Positions 50,619 to 62,640 of a DNA stretch of 64,000 bases are shown here, piece by piece. Origin of the DNA: Thunnus maccoyii (taxonomy: Eukaryota; Chordata; Actinopteri; Scombriformes; Scombridae); assembly GCF_910596095.1 (NCBI RefSeq), contig NC_056544.1:10897155-10961154 (forward strand). Direction: 5' to 3'. The position numbers and the translations under genes were made by a program. The notes under the pieces were generated by a model, which was given only the letters and a program-made list of their open reading frames with translations, had not been told where the DNA came from and searched no databases. Numbering within the stretch: the stretch's first letter is position 1; every line of letters starts with the position of its first letter.

Positions 50619-52199
50619 ATGATGATTAACGACACACTTGCGTTTGGAGAACTGGACACTAATGTTTCTGAGCCGCTGCCGCCTCTCTCTCTCAGCCAAA
50701 ACTACAGTGGGGTCCCAGCGCTCCGACTGGAGTCAAAATCTCTGGTCACCTCAGCCACGATGTTCGCTGTGGGAGTCCTGGGGAACCTCATCGCCATAGT
50801 TGTGCTGTGCATCTCCAAAAAGGAGCAGAAGGAAACAACTTTCTACACTCTGGTCTGCGGGATGGCAATCACCGACCTTTTGGGCACATGCTTCACCAGC
50901 CCGGTGGTGATCGCCACCTATGTGGCCAGCCGCTGGCCTGGAGGAGCCCTGCTCTGCCACTTCTTCTCCTTCTCCATGCTCTTCTTCGGCTCAGCCGGGA
51001 TGTCCATCCTGTGCGCCATGGCTGTGGAGCGATACTTGGCCATAAACCATGCCTATTTCTACTCCCAGCACATAGACCGAACCATGGCGCGCTTTGCACT
51101 CCTGGTCACCTACTTGGCCAACATTGTACTGTGTATTATGCCCAGTTTTGGCTTCGGGCGGCATGTCAAGCACTTTCCGGGTACTTGGTGCTTCCTGGAC
51201 TGGAGGGCGATGGATCCACTCGGCGCCTGCTATTCCTTCCTGTACGGCGGAGTGATGCTGGTGCTGATTGCAGTGACAGTTCTGTGTAATTTGGCGGTGT
51301 GCAGGTCGCTGGTGGGGATGAACCAGAGAGCAGGAATAGTCAGGACGGAGCTGTGTGAGCAGGGAGGCTCACGTCGCCGCTTCCCTCGGCTGCCGTCGGT
51401 CACTTCTGCAGCGGAGATCCAAATGTTCTGGCTTCTGGTCTTCATGACCATCGTTTTCCTGGTCTGCTCCATCCCCCTAGTGGTAAGGACAACAGGCTAT
51501 TTTATTTATCTATTTTATGAGGTGCACGTGCATATAGGTGCATATATTATTACACTTCATTACGTCTCAGTCATTCTCTGTCTCTGTATGCCTATCTGAC
51601 AGGTGCGAATCTTCGTGAACCAACTTTATGACCCTGCTTATATTTCTGCTGGGGGGCAGCCTGACTACCGGAGTGACCTGATGGCAATCCGCTTCGCCTC
51701 ATTCAACCCCATTTTAGACCCCTGGGTGTACATTCTGTGCCGGAAGAACCTGCTGCTAAAGGGCTGCGAGAAGCTGAAGAGGTTAGTGACCCGGGTTAAA
51801 CAGGGCCGTAAGGACAACATTGTCTGGGTGGGAGGTCAACACTCCCCTCCTTCTTTAAACAGCGACGACACCAGTTGTGCGTCATTACGCACAGCCAGCC
51901 ACAAAAACGACGTGGAACACCAGGTGTCCATCAAGATTGAATCCTTTACAGACTTCGCAATGAGACAAGCGTGGGACTACGACACCGCCCGGGTCAATTT
52001 CCATCCGTTCAGCGTCGAATCCACCGCGATCCTCGGGTGTGAGGAGGAGGTAGTGGCTGATTCAAAACAGGAGGCGACCGCGAAAGCTTCTTCAGGACGC
52101 AGCGCCACGCCGCTGCTCTCTGCACACGTTAGAAGAGGAGACATCGTCACCTGCACGTTCAGCACACCGAGTTCCTGTCACTCAGTGAAATGCCTGTAA
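50619..52199 (+). CDS. ptger4: Prostaglandin E2 receptor EP4 subtype (GPCR)
   Basis: Seen: exon 1 at 50619-51482 (288 codons) and exon 2 at 51603-52199, joined across a 120-bp GT-AG intron in phase 0 into 486 aa. Seven membrane segments are readable. There are N-glycosylation sequons at N4, N15 and N28. ERY is at 137-139. The second extracellular loop has the prostanoid-receptor motif PGTWCFLDW (187-195; Cys191 pairs with Cys113). TM7 has R318 and NPILDPW (323-329) in place of NPxxY. The intron follows CSIPLVV at the end of TM6, the conserved prostanoid-receptor intron position. Known: EP4 couples to Gs and raises cAMP; the TM7 Arg binds the ligand carboxylate; human EP4 is 488 aa. The best match by residues is EP4, not EP2 or IP. 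Teleosts carry several ptger4 paralogues; which one this is cannot be told here. The C-terminal tail is Ser/Thr-rich and ends SVKCL. Confidence 0.93.
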
Positions 52200-53209
52200 T
52201 AGACAGTTCATAATAACATCACTTTAAAACATCCCAGCAGAAGCAGCTACTTTATGTCAGGTGCAAAGCAAACTTTTAAAATTACACTTGGAGAAAACGC
52301 TGCCGGTGTTGAAATTCACACTATTATCAGTGAATTTATCACTAGATGGTTTTAAACCACCAAAGAGCCATATCTACTTCATTGATGAAATACTTGACTC
52401 AGAACTTAGCAACTGACTGTGACTCAAATTAACATTTCAACACGAGCACTGGGTTATCATGCATTTCTTGCACATAATTAAGTCCTCTGCAGAGAGGTGT
52501 CTAAGGATAAATACTCAGCACGTTTTTAAAATTTTAACCAGAATGTGTCTCCATTTAGATGAAGTCCAGAAAACCTGTGCCAGAAGTACACCAAGCTCCA
52601 AACAACTAGAGTTTTGTTCAGTTTGTATAATTGTTCACCTATCTTATATGATGTGGAGGTGGATAAAAAAAGGGGGCGGGGTAGCAATGGTTTGGGGGTC
52701 ACTAGAGGGGCACACATCCAATTTGCATCCTCTAGGAAATTTAGCCAATAGTTAAATTATAGAGGACTCTGCTGCTGAAAGTAAATTAAGTCAGTTGTGA
52801 AAATTTCCAAACAGGGAAATTTATACAAAATATCATCATACCCTACGGGTACAAATAAAAATGTGAATGTATGAATCTGTATGAATCTTGAAAATGTGCT
52901 ATTTGTGTATTCATACAAGGCATCACTCATGTGTTGATATTACACTGTATTTCATACTTTTTATCTACTTGCTGCTAATTTACTCTGTGCCATTAAACAG
53001 TGTTGTATGACACAGGGAAAACTGAATGTATATCTTTTGTTAAATCTTGTTTTATATTATAAATTTGCATATTATGTTTTGATAACTGTTGTTGTAAACC
53101 AGCAAAAGTGAACATATCACCTGTTAAAAAAAGAAGAAAAAAACAAGTGTTGCTGTGAGTTGTATGACCTGTAGTGTTTGCTGGATGTGTTGATGGGTCT
53201 GTGCAGAGA

Positions 53210-53215
53210 AATAAA
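53210..53215 (+). terminator. Probable ptger4 polyadenylation signal
   Basis: AATAAA about 1 kb past the receptor stop. An earlier candidate lies at 52853. The 3' UTR contains several AT-rich stretches but no other element I can name. Confidence 0.5.
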
Positions 53216-53571
53216 ATGACACTGAAGATGGCACACTGCCTGCTCTGCTGTTTAAAGAATAATGAAATCATCTTTTTATAAGTAAACATTCCCAGTTTAT
53301 CAGACAGGTGGCAGGAGAGTGATAGCCTACTACTGTCATCTTAAAATGGAGATATGAGGTTGACATGTGGCCCTGTGCACTTTCAACCAGCAGGTGGTGC
53401 AAGAACATTAAAAAAAGTACAGGTTAATCTGTAGAGGGGAAAAATAGTGTTAGTTGTGGTCACATCCTGTACTCTGTCATTGTAAAGGTAAATGTAATGA
53501 ACAGTTATAACCAGGTGTATATTAAAAAAGAACTTTATTCCCTTCGAGGATAATGCCATACAAAAATAAAT

Positions 53572-53572
53572 T

Positions 53573-53629
<57 letters not shown>
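53572..53629. repeat. (AAT)n microsatellite
   Basis: About 19 AAT/ATA units, lying between the 3' ends of ptger4 and artn. A TTTATT at 53531-53536 (AATAAA on the minus strand) next to it is a candidate artn polyadenylation signal. Confidence 0.9.
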
Positions 53630-53630
<1 letters not shown>

Positions 53631-53639
53631 GACATACTG

Positions 53640-54925
53640 GTAGTGTGTAACTGAATTACTCAACCACTTTAAGATGAGAAATGTTGAGGTCCTGTAGTAT
53701 AAATGTTTCAGTTGTTTGCTGTAGATACATTCTGGACACATAAAACTGATTTTCTGTTTCCATTATAGTTCAGAAAAGATGATAAAATGACTCAGTATCA
53801 GCCACAACAATAGAGATCAGCTGTCAGACTCAAATGTGTGAGGTACGCTTAAGCAGATGTATTTGTAAGTACACCACATCATTTCACTGTGGGTCAATTT
53901 GTTTCTGAAATCTGTTATTTATGTTTTTTAATAAATGTCTGTCTGGGGTGAAATGTGAGAAAGTGTTTTTAAGCTTTGGCATAGTGTTTTTGTTTTCACA
54001 TTTCAGAAATATAAATGGCATCCAGTCTCGTTCCACTCAGAATCAGCTGTTCAATCCAGGTTTATGAGGCATTTGACAGCTCGGAAAAAGAAAATCAGCA
54101 CCTTTATAAACAATGTACGGGAGCAGAATAACTGTCAACATGAAATCTAAATCTTGGCAATAAATAGATATTCATCTACAATATAGAGTTCGTAAAAACA
54201 GCTCTCATATGAAGCTATAATAAATAAATAATTTATCAGAAATAAATATATTTTTACTTTTATACAGTAATACATGAAGATGCATGGCATCCATTTGGCT
54301 GAGTTCACCTGAACATAGAAAATGTAATGTCCCTGTTTTTGTGTGGAAAAAAAAAAGATATTGAACTTCTGGGAGGAGCTGTCTTCACTGTGAATAATAG
54401 TGAACATTGTATCAGTCTCATTTTTTTAGTTTTTTTAGTCTGAGTCAGAATATAAACACAGTGTCAGTCCTTTAACTGTGTCTTTTCTTTATGTCTCTTG
54501 AGCTTCAGCCTTCGGGTCTCACCCAAATCAAAACAGTCTTGTTCACATAAAGAGTCTATTTTATGAGTAATAACCGGTCTGGGGTATACTGCTTTGGGTA
54601 CCAGTTGAAAACAATTCACTCTTTGAAGATGCAAACAATAAATCCAGACTGTGATTCCCTGACGACCTCCCCCTCAGTCTCTGATTTTGACCTTTGCCCT
54701 CAGTTGTTCAGCTGCACCCAGACCTCTTCCTCCTTAACAGGAAGTGAACAAGTGGTCTCCATCACTTCCTCTGCTCTGTGTGTGTTACAGCGCACCCTCT
54801 CTGGCTCTTCCATGCACCCCAGCTTTCTCGCACATACTGTAGCATCCACACTGAGCCTCCTTTCTGTTCAAGACGGACAACAGCTGACCTTTCCCTTTTT
54901 GTCCCCCTCTCCCTTGTTCATTTCT
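53640..54925 (-). other. Probable artn 3' UTR / 3' flank, no further gene
   Basis: No coding exon is supported. The plus-strand 131-codon frame at 54563-54958 overlaps the artn stop region on the other strand, has no recognisable domain and is probably chance. Confidence 0.45.
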
Positions 54926-57106
54926 TCAGCCAATACACATGCAGCTGGCAGCAGATAACGACTGGATGGTCCTCCACGTGGTCTGAGCATCCATGAAGGA
55001 AACTGGCTCATACCGGTCGGGCCGGCAGCAGGGGTGGCTGCTGACCTTGCGGGTGGTACGCCGGGGCAGCGAGCCGTTCTCCAGCAGGGCTTTGAGTGCC
55101 AGGTCGTAGTTTGTTCGTGAAGACTGACAGGAGCCCACGCAAAACTTGAAGAGGACAATCTCATCTGAGTCAAAACCCAGTCCTAGGTCCCGAACCTTCA
55201 TCTCTCTCTTCTCCACACGGCAGTCCCTGCTGCTCTGCTTCGGCTGTTTATTACCTTTACCCTTTCTGTCTCCAGTTCCTGTCTCTTCCTCTTCCTCCTT
55301 TTCTTTCTTCTTCCTTTTCTTCTTTTTCTTTGGTGATCCCTTGGGTTGAGGTTCTGAGGGGTCAGAGGAGCGTGGAGAACGCCCCACCCAGCGACTACTG
55401 GGATGGTCGTCCACCTCATCCATTACAAAGGGGTCTGAAAAAGAGAGGAAATAAAAGGAGTGGTGGACAGGGAGAATGACAAGTGAATAGAAATAAAATA
55501 CACCAAAAACACCCCATGAAATCATATGAAATACATTTTGATGGCTGGGATACAAAGCAGATCCCTGAACCCGCACCCTCTTTCCACTCTAATACTGTCT
55601 ACTACAGCAGATGTTCTGTAAATTACACTTTCATAAAGGCTTCAGTACCATATAGAGCATGCCAAGTAGAGTAAGGGTCACTGTCATCTTTCTGCTCCTC
55701 GTCCCCCACCAACTCTGGCAGTGTCACAGGAAGCTCTCGCTCGTCCTGGCCTCCCAGCAGGCCCACAGCAGGGCCCGAGTCTGCTCCCACACCAGCTACA
55801 CCAGTGCCAGCTTTCATATGAGCTCCTTCCGCCAGAGGCAACAGAGACAGGAGCACCCACAGCAGCACCTACAGCAGGCAGAGGACAAATGAGAGACAGA
55901 CTTCTTTAATTAAAGAAACAGCTTCCTGCCACAGCTGGAAACAAAGCTGATGAGGACGGTGAGAGTGAACCATAACATTAAAGTTGCTGGCTGTAAAACC
56001 AAAACAATGAGCTGAAAGATGCTAAAACACTCCATAGAGCTAAAGGGAACAATAACACCATTTACGTAACACTTGGAGATTTTTTCCATTGTTAATATAA
56101 AGATACCTTTACCTTTAACACAGACAGGCTAGCTGTTTCCCCTTGTTTCCAGTCTTTATGCTAAGCTAAGCTATCCACCTGCTGAATCTATAGCTTCATA
56201 TTTAGAATACAGACATGTATTCTATTTATATTTATATATATATTATATTCTATGTATATTTCCCAAAATGTCAAACTATTACTTTAATTTTTAAATATTT
56301 GTTTCTTTAATTTTTGATGACCCATTGTACTCAACTACTTCTAGTCAGGCAAGAATCACAGAGCGACGTAGAGTTCTGCTTTTTGCTTTGAGCTCTTTTC
56401 TTTCATAAAGAAGCTTACTTACAAAGAAAAGATAGTAACAGTCAGGATGCTGTATTGGTGCTTTCACGGTGACCATATAAAGTAATAACACTTATAACTT
56501 TTATTTATGTAGCACTTTTCAGAAACAAGTTTACAAAGTGCTTTACAGATTAAAAAAAACTGATAAGGATAATGAGATAATACTCATACAAGCACATCAA
56601 ATCCAAAAGCTGTATGAAGGAGCTACAGCTACTTTTACTTAAGCCTTTTTCATCAAAAGTGATCTCACTTACTCTTAAGTAATACTTAAGTCAAATAACT
56701 TTCTTTCCACCCCGGATCGAGCTTTGTCCACTGGCTTATAATTTAGCAATGAAAGCTTCGGCTCTGACATGGTTTTATGGAAAGCTCACTTCTGAGCGTG
56801 GTGGGAATGGATTTCATTAACAATTTATACCTACACATAACCCATCCTCTGGTTTATAGAGGTCTGTAGAGTTGAAATGAAAAATGATAAAGGGAGGTTA
56901 TTTGCAGAGATGGTGATTTCATAGAGGACGATGGCAAATAAGGATAGTGCGAAAAATGGAATGGAGTGGAAGAGGAGAAGGAAAGTAGAAGAAGAGATAG
57001 AAGATAACAGGAAGAAAAACAATATGATAAAGAAGAAGAGGAATGTTTCAGGGTGATCTTTTGGCAGTGATGTCTGTTTCTGACAAACCTTGGCCTTTGC
57101 TGACAT
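54926..57106 (-). CDS. artn: Artemin, GDNF-family neurotrophic ligand
   Basis: Seen: the last exon 55434-54926 encodes the mature cystine-knot domain. It runs from CRVEKREMKVRDLGLGFDSD through FKFCVGSC, SSHPCCRPDRYEPVSFMDAQ and ends SAASCMCIG, with all seven GDNF-family cysteines. The preceding exon 55868-55649 joins in phase 1 and begins with the hydrophobic signal core VLLWVLLSLLPLAEG. These two exons give 242 residues. The first coding exon is tentative: 57106-57089 would add MSAKAK in frame, using an AAG|GTTTGT donor, within an exon bounded by a good acceptor at 57160. Known: artemin signals through GFRa3/RET and supports sensory and sympathetic neurons. The residues match artemin better than GDNF, neurturin or persephin. 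The propeptide has a Lys/Glu-rich stretch (KKKKRKKKEKEEEEE) just before the mature domain that could serve as a proprotein-convertase site. Confidence 0.9.
55980..56290 (-). repeat. Composite of two dispersed-repeat fragments
   Basis: Bases 55980-56040 (AACAATGAGCTGAAAGATGC, AAAGCTCCATAG-like) resemble the 58-kb repeat end. Bases 56085-56240 carry GGCTAGCTGTTTCCCCTTGT, TTTCCAGTCTTTATGCTAAG and CTTCATATTTAGAATACAGA, a reverse copy of the repeat seen at 39240. Both lie in the artn intron. Confidence 0.65.
56490..56570 (+). repeat. Retroposon-tail-like fragment
   Basis: TTTTATTTATGTAGCACTTT followed by CAAAGTGCTTTACAGATTAA is a common fish LINE/SINE tail pattern. It lies in the artn intron. Confidence 0.45.
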
Positions 57107-57159
57107 TACAGAAGTTATCTCTTTTCTATCCTTCCTCCAAACCCTCCATCGGGTCCCAC

Positions 57160-58119
57160 CTGGAGAGAAAGAGAAAGAGAGAGAGAGATAGGAATGTAAG
57201 AACAAGAACAAGGCTTCACTCTGTCAACTTTCCTCCTCCCAGAACTCTCTTTGAAAAGGGTAACATAAACTAAAGGCACAATATGCGGGCAATATGAAGT
57301 CTATACATTCACAATTGTCCAGATACTGTAAAAAAAAAAAAACAGCCCTGTGGGCCCCTGAGCAAGCCGACGTGTCACATAAATCACGTCCTCAATGCAT
57401 GAGGATGGCGTGTTTGTTGCCGCTTCAGTAAAAGACCAGTGTTTGCTGCCAGCCAGTGTGGCTAGTGTTGGCTTGTCAGTTCATACATCCATGCAAACAG
57501 CCTCAGTCCGGCAACAAAAGGCAACATCTGCGATATACTTGTCAAAGGCATTCTTCAGGGTTATTCCTGTGGCAGAGGTACAAGCAGGGGGAACCAGGCA
57601 TAGCGAGAGCACTTCGCGGAGGTCCTGGACAAAAACCACAGAGATGCAGGACAGGTGATAAGAAATGTCACGGATGGAGATGTTTATATATAGTACGTGC
57701 AGTGTGGAAAGTTGCACTGGCTGCAGCGTGCCACCCATCCTGTAACATGATGTCATTATGTGAAACTCAGCGGAGATTAGAGCATCGTGTTCGGCAAAAA
57801 TGGGAGTGATGCTCAGTGTTAGGTAATGTAGATGTTCCTCGTGTATGTTACGTCAATTTATTGGCATTAAGAAGCATTATAAAGGGTATGAGAAGAAATG
57901 AATGGTTTTGTCAGACTATTAGTCCAAAACCCAAATATACTCTATGTATTCAGTTGAGACTGAAAGTTCATTCTTGATCTTGGAAACAGCAGCTGACAAA
58001 ATAACGTCACCACAAGGCCAATCAATAGCTGTTCTGGACCTTTTGACTGTTTCACAGGATCCTCCTCAAAAGTTTGCACAGTTCTCATGAACTGTAGATG
58101 TTAAAATTTCCATTTTTCT
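57160..58119. other. artn upstream flank, no gene recognised
   Basis: It begins with a CT-rich tract (57165-57190) and contains a poly-A run at 57331. The frames at 57395-57809 (plus) and 57481-57756 (minus) overlap each other and have no domain I can name. Confidence 0.4.
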
Positions 58120-58680
58120 GAGCATTTTAAACTTGCATTAACTGATTTTTTGGCCACTTGGGGGCAGCCGAAACAAGTTGTGAACACAACATTGCTATAT
58201 TCACACCTTTTAAGTTCATATGTTGAACTTGTTAGCAAGCTGTTGCTTATTTCCACATCCAGCAGTTGCAGAGCATCATTATCATTCATTTGGAGTCATG
58301 TTTCTGTCCACCTGGTGAATGTAAGTCCAATATTCACTCTCTTTTAGCTCTGTTTTTGGTCTCTATCAACTTCTGAGGGAAATATCTGTCTCTTTAGCTG
58401 CTAAATGCTCTACTCTCTTCACCAGCAAGTTGCTAACTCTGTCTGTTTGCTGTTTGTGGCTGAGCAGGTAGTGTACAGTGTTTTTATAAAGCTTTTTATC
58501 TGAAAACAGCTGTCTACTGCCGATGAAAACAACACTATGAGAGCAAACAAAACAGTAAAGTTGTATCCAGGCAGCTAAACAATGAGCTGAAACTTGCTAT
58601 AAAGCTCCGTATAGAGGGCAGCTGCAGAGTAGGGTGATGATTATCTGTAGGTTCACCACTATTAGTGACACCTCTGGTAT
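58120..58680 (+). repeat. Dispersed repeat, longest copy in the window
   Basis: It runs from GCATTAACTGATTTTTTGGC through CCGAAACAAGTTGTGAACAC, GGAGTCATGTTTCTGTCCAC, GAGGGAAATATCTGTCTC, GCTGAGCAGGTAGTGTACAG and GCTAAACAATGAGCTGAAAC to GGCAGCTGCAGAGTAGGGTG. Related pieces are at 37870, 45705 (reverse) and 55980, which establishes it as a repeat within this window. Confidence 0.75.
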
Positions 58681-58881
58681 TACACATGGTCATTTGATGT
58701 TTTTATTATGAAAAATATATATAATAGCCAATTTAAGGGCTTCCTGTGCATGTATATTATATTAATAATGATATGGAGGGTCAAGCAGCAGGCTGCCAGT
58801 GATGGCAACACGCTAGCTAGCTTAAGACACTGTTAGCTGGTTGTTGCTAAAAGACAGAAGTGAATATAGTTTGCTTTTTAG

Positions 58882-59445
58882 GGCTGTGTCAAATATGTGG
58901 TTCTGTGATGCCTGAACACACTGTTGAGCCTTCTCAGTGTCGTGAGTCCAACTCAACAAAACACCAGTTCTTGAGAGGATGCCCCCCTGATGACCCCATA
59001 GACTTTCCTGCAATCTTACACTCAAATACAGACACTGCAGGGCCCGATGATAGGTCAAAACATTTAACATTAACACCAGGTAAATGCTCACCCAACTTTT
59101 GGCACAGTTCACTACTGTATGTGTGTTGATAACTTACATATAAAACAGAGGAAAGCAGCAGATCCTCACATTTGAGAAGCTGGAACCAGTAAACGTTTGT
59201 CATTTTTGCCTGATAAATGACTTAAACGATTATCAAAATTGCTCTTGACTAACTTAATAATTATAATTTCAAGAGTTGTTGTACCGTCTGACCACTGGGA
59301 GGAGCCTCTGGTTTTCAGACCAGAGACTTCTGATTGTTCCAAAGTCAATACTCAAAACAAAGGTGATTACTCTATTGCTGGTGTCACTCCAAGCAGGCCC
59401 TCCCACAAAGTCTCACAGAAGCCAAATCAGTGCACAAATCTTTAG
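58882..59445 (+). CDS. Unassigned exon-like pair (possible gene 3' end)
   Basis: Seen: an open segment 58882-59079 bounded by TTTTTAG and CCAG|GTAAAT, and a second 59276-59445 after TTTCAAGAG ending in TAG. Joined, the phase (1/2) is kept. The translation contains CQICGSVMPEHTVEPSQCRE, GCPPDDPIDFPAILHSN, then VVVPSDHWEEPLVFRPETSD and ends SQKPNQCTNL. No frame-breaking stop occurs in about 120 residues. I recognise no family, no upstream exon was found, and a repeat lies directly upstream. It may be the end of an unknown gene, a decayed gene, or chance. Confidence 0.25.
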
Positions 59446-62334
59446 AAGACAGCTTGTTTAAGATTTAGCTATCAGCAATAATCTGTTTAAGTGTGACACG
59501 AACAACAGATTTGTGTAACAACATTATGTCTACAGATACACCCAACATCTCTGAAAACCACATCTGTCATCTCTCCAATGCTTTGCATAACTTTGGCACT
59601 GAACTACAGCAAGACCATACGCCCATAGTAACGTATTCAAGCATGTACTGTTCATGTATTTGGTAGATTTCACTGATATGTAGTGTACCATGTTTATTTA
59701 AAAGTCAAAAACAATCCCAGCAGTTCTGTCTGTGCAGCGAGATGGAAGACTGACAAAGCGTTATGGATCACAGGTCACGATAAGAGCAGTTGATGCATTT
59801 ATGCAATCCTGCATGGTCCAGCTGTAGTGATCCACTGGAAAGAAAAGGCTGCAAAGTGAAGTTACAGACACTGAGGGGTGAGAGAGGGACAAAGAGACAA
59901 ACTGAGCATAATTCAGACAGACAGACAGAGTACACGCCACGGCTGCAACCTAAAACCAAACTGTGCTGACTCCTCGGCCCTCCATCTCCCTCTGTCTCCA
60001 AGTTGATTTAAAACCTGACAGCAGCGCGAGACGGGACGTAAGGGGATGCAGCATGCAGGCCTTGCTCCACAGATCTTCACTGGGTCTCGGGAGAGGTGCC
60101 ATTCTGAGTCCCTAATGCCACAGCTGGGAGTGTTTAGCTCCTTTTAGATCAGCGAGCGGGGAGTCTACGTGGGCCTGTCTGCTGGTTCATTTCACCCCAG
60201 CACTCTGAAGCTGTTTACAGCTTGACGCCTCCAGCCTTTTCAGGGATGAGGTGGGTGGGGGAGTTGAGGGGTGGAGAGAGGAGGAAGAGGAGGAGCGGGA
60301 CACTGGTCCTGAAGACCTCCAGACTGACACAAGCCTGCTGATGGCATGTGTATGTACAGTTTCAAATCCAACAAAGTTCATGTGTGTTTCTATGTGTGTT
60401 TAGAGAGCAGAGCATGTGTTTCTTCCTTGTGTGGCTGATTAAAGCCTTTGGTTTGTACATCAGGCTGGATGTCTGCAGCAGGGGAAGCCCTCCCTAAGCA
60501 AAGATAACCCATAAAGATGGAGCCAGCTACTATTTCCAGAGCTTGTTCTTCTGTGCGTTGTTATTCCAAATACTGTTTAAGTGCTTGGAGAGGATATAGG
60601 TGGATTTTGTTTTGAGGGTATTTATAAAGTAGGAGTGGGGAATTACCTTTAAAACAAAGGCAGCCACCACAAAAGTAACATTAGTTTACTGAATTTTTTC
60701 ACTGAGGAGCAGTATGCACTAAATTAGGGAAATTAGAGTTTTTATTCATCATTACCAGCATTTGGTCCTTCAACTGACAGTTTAAACTTCTGACTATCCT
60801 GCCCTACAAAGCCAAAACACAGTAATTGTTTTACCATATAAAAATTATTACGCCACAGAAATGTGGTTTCTGGTGGGAAAAAATGTGCATGAAGTAGAAA
60901 ACGGGTAAAATCCAAACTGCAGTGGCTGCAATCTGGTTAGTTAAGGCTAGCTGGTGAGATAGCCTCAGCGAACGCTAATTTACCCACATTTTTCTGTTTC
61001 CTGCAGTTGGAAAAATACATTTAGAGGATCCAACACTTTAGTAAGTGAGTTTTATGCCACATAAATAAGTCAGTAGCTGAATATAATCATAATGTAGATA
61101 AAAAAGTTACACCAGATAAACTAGTCCTGCTAAAAGATTAGCCTAGCTTAGCAGAGTAGCAATAACTGCCGGCTCTGCGGTGTCTAACTCTAACTTGGGG
61201 GAATTCATGTGATTTGATGTGGTTAAGCAGCCTTAAAATACATATTTGTTTGTTTGTTAATTGCAGAATAATTTAATACATAACTTCAGTTGTTCAAATC
61301 GACAAAAAAAGCTGAAGAAGAAACAAAAGCATGTTTGTAAATCCTGCGTTTTCCCTGAATGTTTTTTTAGGTTTTATGTAAAGTCTGTGACAGTTATTGA
61401 TAATCAGCCTTAAAGACATAAAATAAAGGTTTTACAGCTTTTCAATCTGTTACACATTTGTCTAAAAGCAAACTTCCTTTTTAGCCAACATCACTGTCTT
61501 TCTCTGCCTTTGTACGGAAGCATAAGTAATACAATAAATCAATAAGTTAATTCATTTTAAAGATGTTATTCAGACTTCTATTATTATTGCTACACGTGTT
61601 TCCTAAGGAAAGAAGCAGGGCAACATAACATAAATATGTTTCTTATTAGTGATCTTGGTGCCTACTGTATACTATTACATCGTCAGACCCAGGGTTTGCC
61701 CACAGAGCCTCTATAAACCTCTCACGTAGTAAAAAAAAAAGAAAGCTCTGAGCTCTCTGGTGTTTCACCTCTCTCTAAAAGCCAAACTTCTCTGATAATG
61801 ACCTCCTATTAGAGACACAATATTGTTCTCTGCTGTGCGCGCATGCATGTACGCGAAATGTTCTGACCTCCAGCTTTAACCTGTCACTACTGCAGTGCCT
61901 GATTGCAGGAGCGAAGAGGAAAACAGGGTACAGTAAATCACCGCCGGCTCAATAAAAGACACCTGCGGTGTAAGAGGAGATGCGGGAGAGAGAGGCAGAA
62001 CACCAGGAGAGCCGTCTGATCACTACCAGACACTGAGAAATCTGTAGAAGTCCCACAAAACGCAGCACAATGATATCTGCTATACATGCACGTGCCCCAC
62101 AGCTCTGCATACATGCATCCAGAGCAATGTGAGAACTTGTTTTTCCTCTAATCTTGCTTGTGGCGTTCTAATGACAGTTCTTGGCTACAGGGTGTAACGC
62201 CAAGCACTCACAATCTGACGTGATTGTTTCTTTTATCTTTATCTGAACTGAAATTAGTCTGAGGATGGATTGTGAAATCACAACAGATTTTCTTAGACTT
62301 TAATGTCTAGTAGTCATGTTATTCTGTAGAGCGA
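59446..62334. other. Intergenic, no gene recognised
   Basis: Mixed-composition DNA. Bases 59700-60400 are richer in GC, with purine-rich GGAGAGAGGAGGAAGAGGAG at 60273, and could be regulatory. Bases 61880-62120 are also GC-richer. No splice-consistent coding exon was found. Confidence 0.4.
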
Positions 62335-62640
62335 TCTGCAACTATTTTGATAATCAAACCATTTTCATTTTTAAGTAAAAATGCCAAACATTTGCTGGTT
62401 TCAGCTGCTCAGATGGGAGAATTTGATGGCTTTCTTTGTTTTACATGATAGTAAACATAATATCTTTCAGTTTTGGATTCATGGTCAGACAAAACAAAAC
62501 ATTTGAAGATGTCATCTCAGACCATGGGAAATGATAAAGAGCATTTTACACCATTTTCTGAACTTTTATAGACAAAGTGATTAATGGATTAATCAAGAAA
62601 ATAATTGTCAGATTAGCCAATAATGAAAATAAATACATAC
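62335..62640. repeat. Dispersed teleost repeat, copy 2
   Basis: Landmarks in order: AACTATTTTGATAATCAAAC, TTTCAGCTGCTCAGATGGGA, GGCTTTCTTTGTTTTACATG, TAGTAAACATAATATCTTTC, ACAAAACATTTGAAGATGTC, ACCATTTTCTGAACTTTTAT, and AATTGTCAGATTAGCCAATA. This is the clearest of three copies in the window. Confidence 0.75.

Noticed and set aside
50751-51472. Frames on both strands inside the EP4 receptor exon
   Set aside because: GC-rich coding DNA opens alternative frames; only the seven-helix frame has receptor motifs and a matching exon 2.
54563-54958. 131-codon plus-strand frame near artn
   Set aside because: No domain, overlaps the artn coding end on the other strand, and lies in probable 3' UTR.
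57395-57809. Overlapping plus and minus frames upstream of artn
   Set aside because: They overlap each other, lack splice-consistent neighbours and match no family I know; not enough to call a gene.
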